Shown here in pieces: positions 1 to 7,398 of a stretch of DNA of 29,165 nt. Origin of the DNA: Euryarchaeota archaeon UBA121 (GTDB lineage: Archaea > Thermoplasmatota > Poseidoniia > Poseidoniales > Thalassarchaeaceae); assembly GCA_002499865.1 (NCBI GenBank), contig DANL01000066.1, positions 1 through 29,165 of the forward strand, read 5' to 3'. Position 1 is the first letter of the stretch; the number at the start of each line of letters is the position of its first letter. The translations under genes were made by a program, and so were the position numbers. The notes under the pieces were generated by a model. The model ran no database searches, had not been told where the DNA came from, and saw only the letters and a program-made list of their open reading frames with translations.

Positions 1-1
1 T

Positions 2-154
2 TCGATTACACTCAACGTTGAAAGACGAAACTCTACTTGGAGAAACATGGATGACCATGGATTGGAGACATCGGTTTGCTACAACTGTGGCTACCTTCCA
101 GGGGCGTGGCTTCCAGGCTTACCATGCCCAGAATGTGGCGAGATACTCCTCTAA
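2..154 (+). CDS. Zinc-ribbon protein, C-terminal part (5' end outside window or short ORF)
   Basis: The frame is open from base 2 and ends at TAA 152-154. Its last residues contain CYNCGYLPGAWLPG followed by CPECGEILL, a CxxC...CxxC zinc ribbon, with the stop just after it. This looks like the C-terminus of a longer protein truncated by the window edge. An ATG at 47 would give only 35 residues, and I see no Shine-Dalgarno sequence before it. The stop overlaps the stop of the opposing aldehyde dehydrogenase gene (shared CTAA). Zinc ribbons of this kind end many archaeal transcription, translation and hypothetical proteins, so no specific function is assigned. A longer ORF in another frame at 18-248 has no recognisable motif and runs deep into the aldehyde dehydrogenase gene. 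Confidence 0.55.
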   Translation, partial: SITLNVERRNSTWRNMDDHGLETSVCYNCGYLPGAWLPGLPCPECGEILL

Positions 155-1779
155 GCAAGACTGGAGTAGTCAGCCTCGGCTTCTTCCATCTCTATTTCTT
201 CAACATCCATCTGTGCCAACTGGAGCTTCCCAGAAAGCTCATCATTAACTGCATGCCAATAAGAGTATGACTCGATTACCCATATCCCAGACTCTCTGCT
301 TCCATTGCCGCTTTCCTTTACCCCTCCGAAAGGTAGGTGGGCCTCTGCACCAGTAGTTGAGTTGTTTATTCCGGTCATTCCAGCTTTAATCCCTGTCTTG
401 AATCTGAAAGCCTCTAGCCTATCATTTGTGTAGCAAGCACTAGAGAGTCCGAATGGAGAAGCATTAGCCAAGCGAAGAGCGTCATCGAAGTCTTTCGCCT
501 TAACTACCGTGACTACCGGGCCAAAAATTTCCTCATGGAAGCATTTCATGTCTTCAGTGACATTCTCATACACATGTGGCCACATGTACACCCCTTCATC
601 CGCATCTCCATGGAATCCATCAGGAAGATTATGATTTGTAATTCTCCCAGATCCCCATGATTTGATGGCCCCATCACTTTCACAAATCTCTAGTCCCTTG
701 AGGAAGTCTTCTCCATATTTCTCAGAGAGCATAGAACCGTAAAGCACCCCTTCATGACGCATTGAGTCTCCTATCTGAGTTGTTGAAACCTTATCCATAA
801 ACTTGGACATGAAGTCATCATATACGTCTTCATGTATTATCAGGTTCCCAAGACTAGTGCATCTTTGGCCACCGGTCCCGAAAGCGGCCCAATAAGCTCC
901 CTCGACAGCATTTTCAATGTTAGCTGAAGGCATGACTACCAGGGGATTCTTTCCACCTAGCTCTAGTGATGCACTCACAAGGTTCCTCCCGCATGTCTCA
1001 CCGATCATTTTCCCTACTGGGGTACTCCCAGTGAATGAAATTTTGTCTACCATCCCTAAGTCTGCCGCATCTACAAGATACTGTCCAGCGCCACTTCCCT
1101 TTCCATGGATGAGATTAATGACGCCATCAGGAAGACCCGCCTCATGCATGATTCGTGCAAGAGCAAATGAAAGTAGTGGAGAATCCTGAGGGGACTTCCA
1201 CACACACGTATTTCCACACATTATAGCAGGAATCATCTTCCAGAAAGGAACAGCCGAGGGGAAATTACAGGCATTGATAATCCCACAGACGCCCAAGGGC
1301 CTCCTGTACGTGAACAACTCTTTGTCAGGAAGCTCGGAATTAACAGTCTGCCCATACAACCTTCTTCCCTCTGATTGGAAGAACAGACAAGTATCGATGG
1401 CCTCTTGAATCTCACCTCCGCATTCCTTCATGGTCTTCCCGATCTCCCGCGCCTGTAAGCGAACAAGATCTTCTTTCCTCTCCATCAATAATCTACCCAT
1501 ATTTCCGATAACTTGGCCCCTAGTGGGAGCAGGAGTGGAAGACCAAGATGGAAACGCCTTTCGAGCAGCCCGGAGAGCATCATGTACATCTTCCTTAGTA
1601 GAGAGGGGAAACTCTCCTAGAGTATCCTCCAACCAGGCTGGATTTTTACTGACAAATGTCTTACCATCGCCTGAATTACAAAGCCTTCCTGCGATAATAT
1701 TGTATCCTCTAATCGCGGGGCTACCATTTGGATTTTCTAATTTCATTGTCTCGAAGCCAGTTTCCAGTACATGAGTCAT
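151..1779 (-). CDS. Aldehyde dehydrogenase (NAD(P)+-dependent, ALDH superfamily)
   Basis: This cytosolic enzyme should oxidise an aldehyde to the carboxylic acid with NAD(P)+. All family hallmarks are visible in the 542 residues: N172 in NACNFPS, K195 in VWKSPQ, the FTGSTPVG nucleotide-binding turn near 249-256, E273 in LELGGKN, the catalytic C307 in GGQRCTS, and EEIFGPVV near 420. The length is slightly above the usual 480-510 because of an N-terminal extension and an acidic tail (EEIEMEEAEAD). The sequence has some ALDH7-like flavour, but the substrate cannot be read from it; amino-acid-derived semialdehydes are plausible given the neighbourhood. The ATG at 1779 is preceded by GGTGAT on the minus strand (1791-1796, 11 bases away); M12 is an alternative start. 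It is divergent from the Cdc48 gene and convergent with the zinc-ribbon gene. Confidence 0.9.
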   Translation of the reverse strand: MTHVLETGFETMKLENPNGSPAIRGYNIIAGRLCNSGDGKTFVSKNPAWLEDTLGEFPLSTKEDVHDALRAARKAFPSWSSTPAPTRGQVIGNMGRLLMERKEDLVRLQAREIGKTMKECGGEIQEAIDTCLFFQSEGRRLYGQTVNSELPDKELFTYRRPLGVCGIINACNFPSAVPFWKMIPAIMCGNTCVWKSPQDSPLLSFALARIMHEAGLPDGVINLIHGKGSGAGQYLVDAADLGMVDKISFTGSTPVGKMIGETCGRNLVSASLELGGKNPLVVMPSANIENAVEGAYWAAFGTGGQRCTSLGNLIIHEDVYDDFMSKFMDKVSTTQIGDSMRHEGVLYGSMLSEKYGEDFLKGLEICESDGAIKSWGSGRITNHNLPDGFHGDADEGVYMWPHVYENVTEDMKCFHEEIFGPVVTVVKAKDFDDALRLANASPFGLSSACYTNDRLEAFRFKTGIKAGMTGINNSTTGAEAHLPFGGVKESGNGSRESGIWVIESYSYWHAVNDELSGKLQLAQMDVEEIEMEEAEADYSSLA

Positions 1780-1868
1780 GTATGCACCGAATCACCCAAC
1801 AGACATAATGCTACTCATCGAGACACATCGTTCTGATAACCAATCGCAATTTTGGACATGCTTTGTCT

Positions 1869-1911
1869 GGAGGGTTTAACTAATGTGCCTTCGAGGTGTG
1901 TCCGCTAGGAG
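1869..1911 (+). promoter_or_regulatory. Probable promoter and RBS of the Cdc48 gene
   Basis: The 141-base divergent gap holds an AT-rich, TATA-like element (TTTAACTAA, about 1875-1883). It is followed by AGGAG at 1907-1911, nine bases before the ATG at 1921. An in-frame TAG at 1906-1908 rules out a longer N-terminus. The TATA call is by eye and weak. Confidence 0.35.
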
Positions 1912-1920
1912 CCTAAGTAC

Positions 1921-4146
1921 ATGACCGATGACAATTCTGATTCCCTTACACTTAGAGTGGCTAAGGCCATACCGAGCGACGTTGGACACGGTAGAGCGCG
2001 TGTCCCATTCGATAATGATTTGAACCTCAAACCTGGGGACATAATAGAGGTCTCTGGAGAGAGAAAAACTGCAGCGATTGTCTGGAGGTGTAGACCAGAA
2101 GATGCGAACCTCGGGGTAATAAGAGTGGATGGAATCATCCGTAAGAACGCTGGAGTCAGTCTCGGGGATAGAGTCGATATCAAGAAAGTCGAGACACAGC
2201 CTTGTCAAAGACTAGTTCTCAGTCCAGTCATGGCTAAGCAGCAGAAGGTAAGATTCGGTCCCGGGATAGAGGGATTCGCACGCAGGGGACTAAACAAGAG
2301 GCCTGTTGTAGCTGGCGATAGGATATTTATCCCAGGAATGACTCTGTTCGCGGAAGCTCTCCCATTTGCAATTGTCTCAACCAAGCCAAAAGGTATCGTT
2401 CAAGTCTTACCAGATACTGATATTGTAATCAAAGAGGATGCAGTAGACGAGGAAGAGCAGGGGGATGTTCAGACAATTTCCTATGAGGACATCGGTGGCC
2501 TGGGTGACCAGCTCCAGAAGGTCAGGGAAATGATAGAACTCCCTCTCAAACATCCTATTTTGTTCAGGAGATTAGGAATAGATCCTCCAAGGGGAGTATT
2601 GCTTCACGGACCTCCAGGCACTGGAAAAACTCTCATCGCCAAGGCCGTAGCATCAGAGACTAATGCGCATTTCACTTCCATCAATGGTCCTGAGATTATC
2701 TCAAAGTATTACGGAGAAAGTGAGAAGCAGTTAAGAGAAATATTTGAGGAAGCAGCCGCCAATACTCCAGCTATAATTTTCATCGACGAGCTAGACAGTA
2801 TTGCTCCTAAGAGGGAAGATGTAAGTGGAGAGGTGGAGAGAAGGGTGGTCGCTCAATTGCTGACCCTACTCGATGGTATGCAGGGTAGAGACAATGTTGT
2901 TGTCATAGGCGCTACCAACAGGCAAGACGCTATTGATCCAGCTCTCAGGAGGCCCGGAAGATTTGACCGCGAGATAGAGATTGGCGTTCCCGACAAGAAT
3001 GGAAGAGCTGAGATAATTGGAATCCACACACGTGGTATGCCAATAAGTGACGATTTTGACGTAGAATGGCTACTTGATAATACCAATGGATTCGTTGGGG
3101 CTGATATCTCTGCACTTGTTAGAGAGTCCGCAATGAAGGCTCTCAGAAGGTACCTGCCCGAAATCGATCTAGATGAGGAGCATATACCTCCAGAAGTACT
3201 GGAAAAGATGGCAGTAATTATGGCTGATTTCAGGATGGCCATTAAGGAAGTTGAGCCAAGCGCGCTTAGAGAGATTTACTTGGAAGTACCGGAGGTATCG
3301 TGGGACGAAGTAGGAGGGTTACAAGAGATCAAAGATAGACTCAAGGAAAGTATTGAATGGCCACTCACTAAGCCAGAATTATTCGAACACTTTGGTATTA
3401 ACCCGCCCAGAGGAATAGTATTGTTTGGTGCTCCCGGAACAGGAAAAACACTCCTTGCCAAGGCCATAGCCAATGAAGCCAAAGCTAACTTCATCACCAT
3501 CAAGGGGCCAGAGCTAATTTCAAAATGGGTCGGTGAATCGGAGAAAGCCGTCAGAGAGGTATTCAAGAAAGCCAAGCAGTCTAGTCCTTCGATTATATTC
3601 TTAGACGAGTTTGAGAGTATAGCCGGAATTAGGAGATCTAGCTCGGGAGAAGGCTCTGACGTCATCAACAGAGTGGTGAATCAGTTGCTAAGTAGCATGG
3701 ATGGTGTTGAGGGCATGGAAGGAGTGATAGTTGTTGCAGCCACTAATCGTCCAGAAATGATTGATCCAGCTCTCCTGAGGAGTGGAAGATTTGAGAGAGT
3801 CATGCACGTTCCTCCTCCTGATCCAGAGGCACTAAAGGCAATTTTGGAGATTCATACAGAAAACATGCCTCTTGGAAAATTCTCACTTGATGAGATAGCC
3901 TCTAAGCTTGAGAATTATACCGGTGCAGATATCGAAGCAGTTTGTAGAGAAGCGGGACTTATCGCTATGAGGGCGGATAGGAAAACGGTCAGTAAGAAGC
4001 ACTTCGAAGAAGCAGTCGAAAGAGTCCGGCCTACTGTTACTGATGAGATGATGCTCTACTACAACAGGATGGAAGATCTCCTAACCAGCGGTCTGCAGTC
4101 AGTTAGAAGGCTACCTGACAGTCTCGCAGGAATAGAATCTGTATGA
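1921..4146 (+). CDS. Cdc48/VCP/VAT-type double AAA+ ATPase
   Basis: This is the archaeal counterpart of Cdc48/p97 (VAT in Thermoplasma), a homohexameric cytosolic unfoldase/segregase that feeds substrates to the proteasome and remodels complexes. An N-terminal substrate-binding domain of about 185 residues (VAKAIPSDVGHGRARVP at its start) precedes two AAA+ modules. D1 has Walker A GPPGTGKT at 230-237 and Walker B with D289-E290 (FIDELDS). D2 has Walker A GAPGTGKT at 503-510 and D562-E563 (FLDEFES). Both have the sensor motif (GATNR, AATNR) and arginine-finger region (RRPGRFDRE, RSGRFERV). At 741 residues it matches VAT-like proteins. D2 is complete, so both rings should hydrolyse ATP. The C-terminus (AGIESV) lacks an obvious HbYX proteasome-docking motif. 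The PRC-barrel gene follows after a few bases and is probably cotranscribed. Confidence 0.95.
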   Translation: MTDDNSDSLTLRVAKAIPSDVGHGRARVPFDNDLNLKPGDIIEVSGERKTAAIVWRCRPEDANLGVIRVDGIIRKNAGVSLGDRVDIKKVETQPCQRLVLSPVMAKQQKVRFGPGIEGFARRGLNKRPVVAGDRIFIPGMTLFAEALPFAIVSTKPKGIVQVLPDTDIVIKEDAVDEEEQGDVQTISYEDIGGLGDQLQKVREMIELPLKHPILFRRLGIDPPRGVLLHGPPGTGKTLIAKAVASETNAHFTSINGPEIISKYYGESEKQLREIFEEAAANTPAIIFIDELDSIAPKREDVSGEVERRVVAQLLTLLDGMQGRDNVVVIGATNRQDAIDPALRRPGRFDREIEIGVPDKNGRAEIIGIHTRGMPISDDFDVEWLLDNTNGFVGADISALVRESAMKALRRYLPEIDLDEEHIPPEVLEKMAVIMADFRMAIKEVEPSALREIYLEVPEVSWDEVGGLQEIKDRLKESIEWPLTKPELFEHFGINPPRGIVLFGAPGTGKTLLAKAIANEAKANFITIKGPELISKWVGESEKAVREVFKKAKQSSPSIIFLDEFESIAGIRRSSSGEGSDVINRVVNQLLSSMDGVEGMEGVIVVAATNRPEMIDPALLRSGRFERVMHVPPPDPEALKAILEIHTENMPLGKFSLDEIASKLENYTGADIEAVCREAGLIAMRADRKTVSKKHFEEAVERVRPTVTDEMMLYYNRMEDLLTSGLQSVRRLPDSLAGIESV

Positions 4147-4150
4147 GGTG
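4145..4150 (+). promoter_or_regulatory. RBS deciding the PRC-barrel gene start
   Basis: GAGGTG lies six bases before the ATG at 4157 and overlaps the Cdc48 stop codon (TGA 4144-4146). It overlaps a potential in-frame GTG at 4148, which therefore cannot be the start. Confidence 0.6.
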
Positions 4151-4156
4151 GAAAAG

Positions 4157-4399
4157 ATGCCAACAACATTCGGCAGAGAGCTCCTCGGCAGGGATGTATT
4201 GGATGCTTCAAGCGATAAGCTTGGGACAATGGCAGATTTCAGCGTAGATATGGATACCGGCTCAATTGTTGCTCTTTTAGTGGTAATAGACCATGGAATA
4301 GACCCTAAGTTCCTTCCTTGGCCAACTGCAGATGGACTTTTGTCGGTCCCGGTTTCAGAAGTAGCAAACATAGGTTCTGCGATACAGCTATCACGTTGA
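4157..4399 (+). CDS. Single-domain PRC-barrel protein (CdpB-like?)
   Basis: This 80-residue protein is essentially one PRC-barrel domain. It opens with FGRELLGRDVLDASSDKLG, the usual start of this fold, then a beta-rich stretch (VALLVVIDHG) and a closing LSVPVSEVANIG strand. There are no membrane segments or signal peptide. PRC-barrels are small protein-interaction modules; in archaea, free-standing ones include RNA-processing partners and the CdpB proteins that link SepF to the FtsZ division ring. The size and single-domain form fit CdpB, but sequence alone does not separate these groups. The start is ATG 4157, chosen by the GAGGTG site. It follows the Cdc48 gene by about ten bases, so translational coupling is likely. 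Confidence 0.75.
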   Translation: MPTTFGRELLGRDVLDASSDKLGTMADFSVDMDTGSIVALLVVIDHGIDPKFLPWPTADGLLSVPVSEVANIGSAIQLSR

Positions 4400-4434
4400 A
4401 CTCCTGATGCGTGAGTGTTCATGGCCCCACAACG

Positions 4435-4444
4435 GTATTAATAC
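4435..4444 (+). promoter_or_regulatory. Candidate TATA element for the DUF4350/DUF58 cassette
   Basis: GTATTAATAC is a perfect 10-base palindrome in the 89-base gap after the PRC-barrel gene. With the usual archaeal spacing of about 26 bases, transcription would start near 4465, at the 5' foot of the hairpin covering 4462-4493. This is inferred from spacing only. Confidence 0.35.
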
Positions 4445-4461
4445 GAAGTTAAGGCTCGATA

Positions 4462-4493
4462 GCCATTCCTATAGATGGAGGTATAGGCATGGC
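4462..4493 (+). promoter_or_regulatory. Hairpin enclosing the RBS and start codon of the DUF4350-like gene
   Basis: Bases 4462-4473 (GCCATTCCTATA) pair with 4482-4493 (TATAGGCATGGC) at 11 of 12 positions; the only mismatch is T4467/C4488. The 8-base loop GATGGAGG (4474-4481) carries the Shine-Dalgarno GGAGG, and the start codon ATG 4489-4491 is inside the stem. This suggests control of translation initiation, for example by temperature or a binding protein. The pairing is directly visible; the regulatory role is inferred. Confidence 0.55.
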
Positions 4494-6132
4494 AGACTTT
4501 AACGCATCAATCAGAAGGCTGTCATCTCCTAAATTTAGGAGAGGCGCATCGATTGCCGCCTTCTGGATTCTGATAGGAGTCCTCGCCGCAGAAATCCTCC
4601 AGACATACTTGGTTGATGGGGAAACCCAGCAATCTGCATATGGTGATGACTGGAATGATTTAGGGTCATTTAGATCAGATATCAATGATATGGGCATTGA
4701 GACAAATGCCTTGGTATCTAGTCCACTGTTACTCAGTGAGATAGATTATCCGGAAGAGGCCGTATTCGTTGTCTCAGGAGTCGAGAGAGACACTATTTCT
4801 CTGCCAAGATTTACGGGTGACGAGAGTGTTATCGAACTTACCGAAAGCGATGGCTACACAAATTCTGAGATTTTGGCAATCGAGAATTTCGTCCAGAGAG
4901 GAGGAACTGTTATCCTTATGGATGACTTTGGCTACTCAGCTCAATTAGCCAGTCAATTTGGACTCGATTACTCTGGACATAGACTGTACGATGGTCAAGC
5001 TTATGCTCACGAGCTAGATTACAACTATGTATGGATTAACACAACCTCTGCCTATAACTTCACAACCAACTCTGGATCACTCTCTTCCGTCAACCCCTGC
5101 CTGAAGGACTCTGATAGCGATGGAGTAATCGATTTACTAGATATTGAGCCTTTTAACACAGATATCACCACTTCTGGGATATCACTTGGCGATGCCGGAC
5201 TCTGCTCACACAGATTCGATCCGATCACTTCAACTTGGGACTTCTCAGAGAACTATGATATCCTGACCAACGGCCCATCAGCCTTCGAGAAAGACAGCTC
5301 CTACAATCCTGTTGAAAATAGATATGCAATTGGGCGATCGACTCTAGACTCTTATCTAGATACCAATGATGATGGAAATCTGACCGTTGGCTTCGAAGCC
5401 GCAGGAATTGAGGATGACGAACAGGGGCCCTTCGCAGTCTATGTGAGGTACTGCTCCGACCGTCTATGCATAGATTCTGATTCAGGCAGAGTTCACTTTG
5501 TTTCTGACGGTTCTCTGTTGATTAATTCACTATATGATCCTGATTTCGACTCAGATTACTCTGGATTAGTCCCAAGCAACGATAATCGAAAATGGGCTCT
5601 TGATATCATCGCAGAGGCCCTCCTAATTGGCAATTCTAGCACTCTAGCGACAGAAAACGCAATAGTCATCTTCGATGAAAGTAGACACCAACAATCAAAT
5701 ATTGGTGGAGATACATACAATCTACTCTACTATCTTCTGATTTACTTCACAAATGACTGGATGGCGATGCTAATACTATTCCTAGGTCTTTTCATCTCGC
5801 TTGAGGCCGTTCTAATCAGGAAAGAAGACCCTGATGAGTGGAGGCACGTTTTCAGAATTATTTACTACGGATTCGGAGATGCAAGAAGGTATGAGTACTA
5901 TCAAAGGCCACAAAAGATTAGACAGGTCCTTCTCACCAGGATAAGAAATGTAAACGCCATGTCAAGGGAAGAGTTTGACGCTCTTCCAGCGGCCGAACTT
6001 CAGAGGATGGTAGATGATAAGGTTCTGACAGATTTCATATTCAATGACAGGAGATACAAAACCGACGAATTGGTGGGTATCGTGAAGAGAATTAAGGACT
6101 GGGGAAATACTGATACAGAAGGAGTTGCGTAG
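4489..6132 (+). CDS. DUF4350-like membrane-anchored protein with calcium-loop motifs
   Basis: This 547-residue protein has an N-terminal membrane segment (about 18-38), a large probably extracytoplasmic region of about 380 residues, a second membrane segment (about 425-443) and a charged cytoplasmic tail of about 100 residues. The outer region includes IENFVQRGGTVILMDDFG, the glutamine-amidotransferase-like core seen in DUF4350 proteins. Inserted in it are an Asp-rich DSDSDGVIDLLDIEP stretch (207-221, thrombospondin type-3-like) and DTNDDGNLT (291-299, EF-hand-like), so calcium binding is plausible. The start is ATG 4489 with GGAGG at 4477-4481, both within a hairpin. A DUF58 gene follows immediately. 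DUF4350 genes commonly sit with DUF58 and MoxR ATPase genes; the biochemical role is not established. I recognise the architecture, not a specific function. Confidence 0.7.
   Translation: MADFNASIRRLSSPKFRRGASIAAFWILIGVLAAEILQTYLVDGETQQSAYGDDWNDLGSFRSDINDMGIETNALVSSPLLLSEIDYPEEAVFVVSGVERDTISLPRFTGDESVIELTESDGYTNSEILAIENFVQRGGTVILMDDFGYSAQLASQFGLDYSGHRLYDGQAYAHELDYNYVWINTTSAYNFTTNSGSLSSVNPCLKDSDSDGVIDLLDIEPFNTDITTSGISLGDAGLCSHRFDPITSTWDFSENYDILTNGPSAFEKDSSYNPVENRYAIGRSTLDSYLDTNDDGNLTVGFEAAGIEDDEQGPFAVYVRYCSDRLCIDSDSGRVHFVSDGSLLINSLYDPDFDSDYSGLVPSNDNRKWALDIIAEALLIGNSSTLATENAIVIFDESRHQQSNIGGDTYNLLYYLLIYFTNDWMAMLILFLGLFISLEAVLIRKEDPDEWRHVFRIIYYGFGDARRYEYYQRPQKIRQVLLTRIRNVNAMSREEFDALPAAELQRMVDDKVLTDFIFNDRRYKTDELVGIVKRIKDWGNTDTEGVA
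6119..6124 (+). promoter_or_regulatory. RBS deciding the DUF58 gene start
   Basis: AAGGAG ends nine bases before ATG 6134 and directly abuts the in-frame TTG at 6125. This favours the ATG. Confidence 0.55.
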
Positions 6133-6133
6133 T

Positions 6134-7387
6134 ATGTGGACTAGAAAAGCCGCCATTATGTTGACCAGTGGAATCAGTTTGATTCTGGTTGGAATGATGA
6201 TTTCTAATTTTCAACTGATGATAATTGGCCTATCCTTTATCTCGATGTTAGCGATCAATGGCTGGGTAGCTGGTCATTCCGATCTAACAATAATTAGAGA
6301 GACCTCCGCGACAAACGTCTACAAAGGTGATGACATTGTTGTATCTCTAACCATAACCAATAATTCATATCGCAGAACTCAACAATTGGAGCTTTTCGAT
6401 AATGTACCTCATGAGATGAAGATGCGTAAAGGAATCAATCAAATGAGGATGAACCTAGGGCCTAGGCAGTCGACCACGATGAAGTATGTAGTCCGTTGTC
6501 CACTCAGGGGGCATTATACTGTAGGTCCGGTATCTGTAAGATATCGCAATGCATTCAATCTCTTCGTGAGCGAAACCAAGGTTGATGATAGGTCCGATAT
6601 CACAGTCTTCCCTCAAATTAGGGATATAGAGGAAGCACTTCTAAGATCTGATGTTCCAAAGATGTATTCAGGAGCGACAACTCTGAAAACTCCAGGGCCA
6701 GGTATGGAATTCTATGCTCTCAGGGAGTATCTTCCAGGAGACTCTTTCAGATCCATTAATTGGAAGGCTCTAGCGAGAACTGGGGAGATGATGGTCAATG
6801 AGAAGACAAGAGATGCAGTTACCGATGTATTCGTCATTGTTGACACTAGAGATGTTTCCAGAATAGGCACTGTACTCAAGAATCCTTTGGAAATGGGCAC
6901 TGTAGCAGCAGCCTCAGTCTCCAATTATTTCCTCAAGAGAAGAGACTCCGTCTCTCTCGTTACTTATGGCTCAAGAATGGATTACCTTCCTCCAGAAACT
7001 GGAGATAAGCAGTACTTCAAGATTCTTAGTGGCCTCGCATCTGTCCAGTCCAAAGGCTCAATGCCTCTGCAAGCAGTCACTAATGCTCTATCTCCCAGAA
7101 TCAGTCGGGGCTCCCCAGTTTTCATCATAAGTAGTCTTGAGGGAGATGGCACAACTCTGCCAGCAATCAGAAGTCTCTCCGGGAAAGGGCACGAGGTCAT
7201 TGTACTATCTCCGAGTAGCATAGACCTGGAGAGGCTAGTCAGTAGAATTCCTCGAATGTCTTATGAAGTTCTGAAACTTGAAAGACAGAACAGGCTCACA
7301 GCGATAGCCGGTTATGGTGCTAAGGTCATAGATTGGACTCCGGATGTCGAGCTCTCTCAGGCACTATTACAGATAAATTTGAGTTAG
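6134..7387 (+). CDS. DUF58 domain protein (VWA-like fold), membrane-anchored
   Basis: The 417-residue protein begins with two membrane segments (about 8-48). A beta-rich region follows (VSLTITNNSYRRTQQLELFDNVP), which resembles the Ig-like part often seen before DUF58. The DUF58 signature lies at about 193-225: FYALREYLPGDSFRSINWKA, then LARTGEMMVNE. The C-terminal part (DVFVIVDTRD...VFIISSLEGDG...VIVLSPSS) reads as a von Willebrand A-like domain. The first metal-site aspartate is in VDTRD rather than a classic DxSxS, so metal binding may be weak. DUF58 proteins usually pair with MoxR AAA+ chaperones; here no MoxR gene is adjacent and the nearest AAA+ gene is cdc48. The start codon nearly touches the preceding stop (TAG 6130-6132), indicating one transcript. 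Confidence 0.82.
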   Translation: MWTRKAAIMLTSGISLILVGMMISNFQLMIIGLSFISMLAINGWVAGHSDLTIIRETSATNVYKGDDIVVSLTITNNSYRRTQQLELFDNVPHEMKMRKGINQMRMNLGPRQSTTMKYVVRCPLRGHYTVGPVSVRYRNAFNLFVSETKVDDRSDITVFPQIRDIEEALLRSDVPKMYSGATTLKTPGPGMEFYALREYLPGDSFRSINWKALARTGEMMVNEKTRDAVTDVFVIVDTRDVSRIGTVLKNPLEMGTVAAASVSNYFLKRRDSVSLVTYGSRMDYLPPETGDKQYFKILSGLASVQSKGSMPLQAVTNALSPRISRGSPVFIISSLEGDGTTLPAIRSLSGKGHEVIVLSPSSIDLERLVSRIPRMSYEVLKLERQNRLTAIAGYGAKVIDWTPDVELSQALLQINLS

Positions 7388-7398
7388 GATGGATAGAT

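Noticed and set aside
18..248. 76-residue forward ORF at the left edge
   Set aside because: It has no domain and runs about 100 bases into the aldehyde dehydrogenase gene; the neighbouring frame with a zinc ribbon is the better candidate.
7333..7398. TTG-started extension of the third cassette gene
   Set aside because: It lies within the DUF58 coding sequence in another frame and encodes nothing membrane-like; ATG 7399 has a purine-rich site before it.
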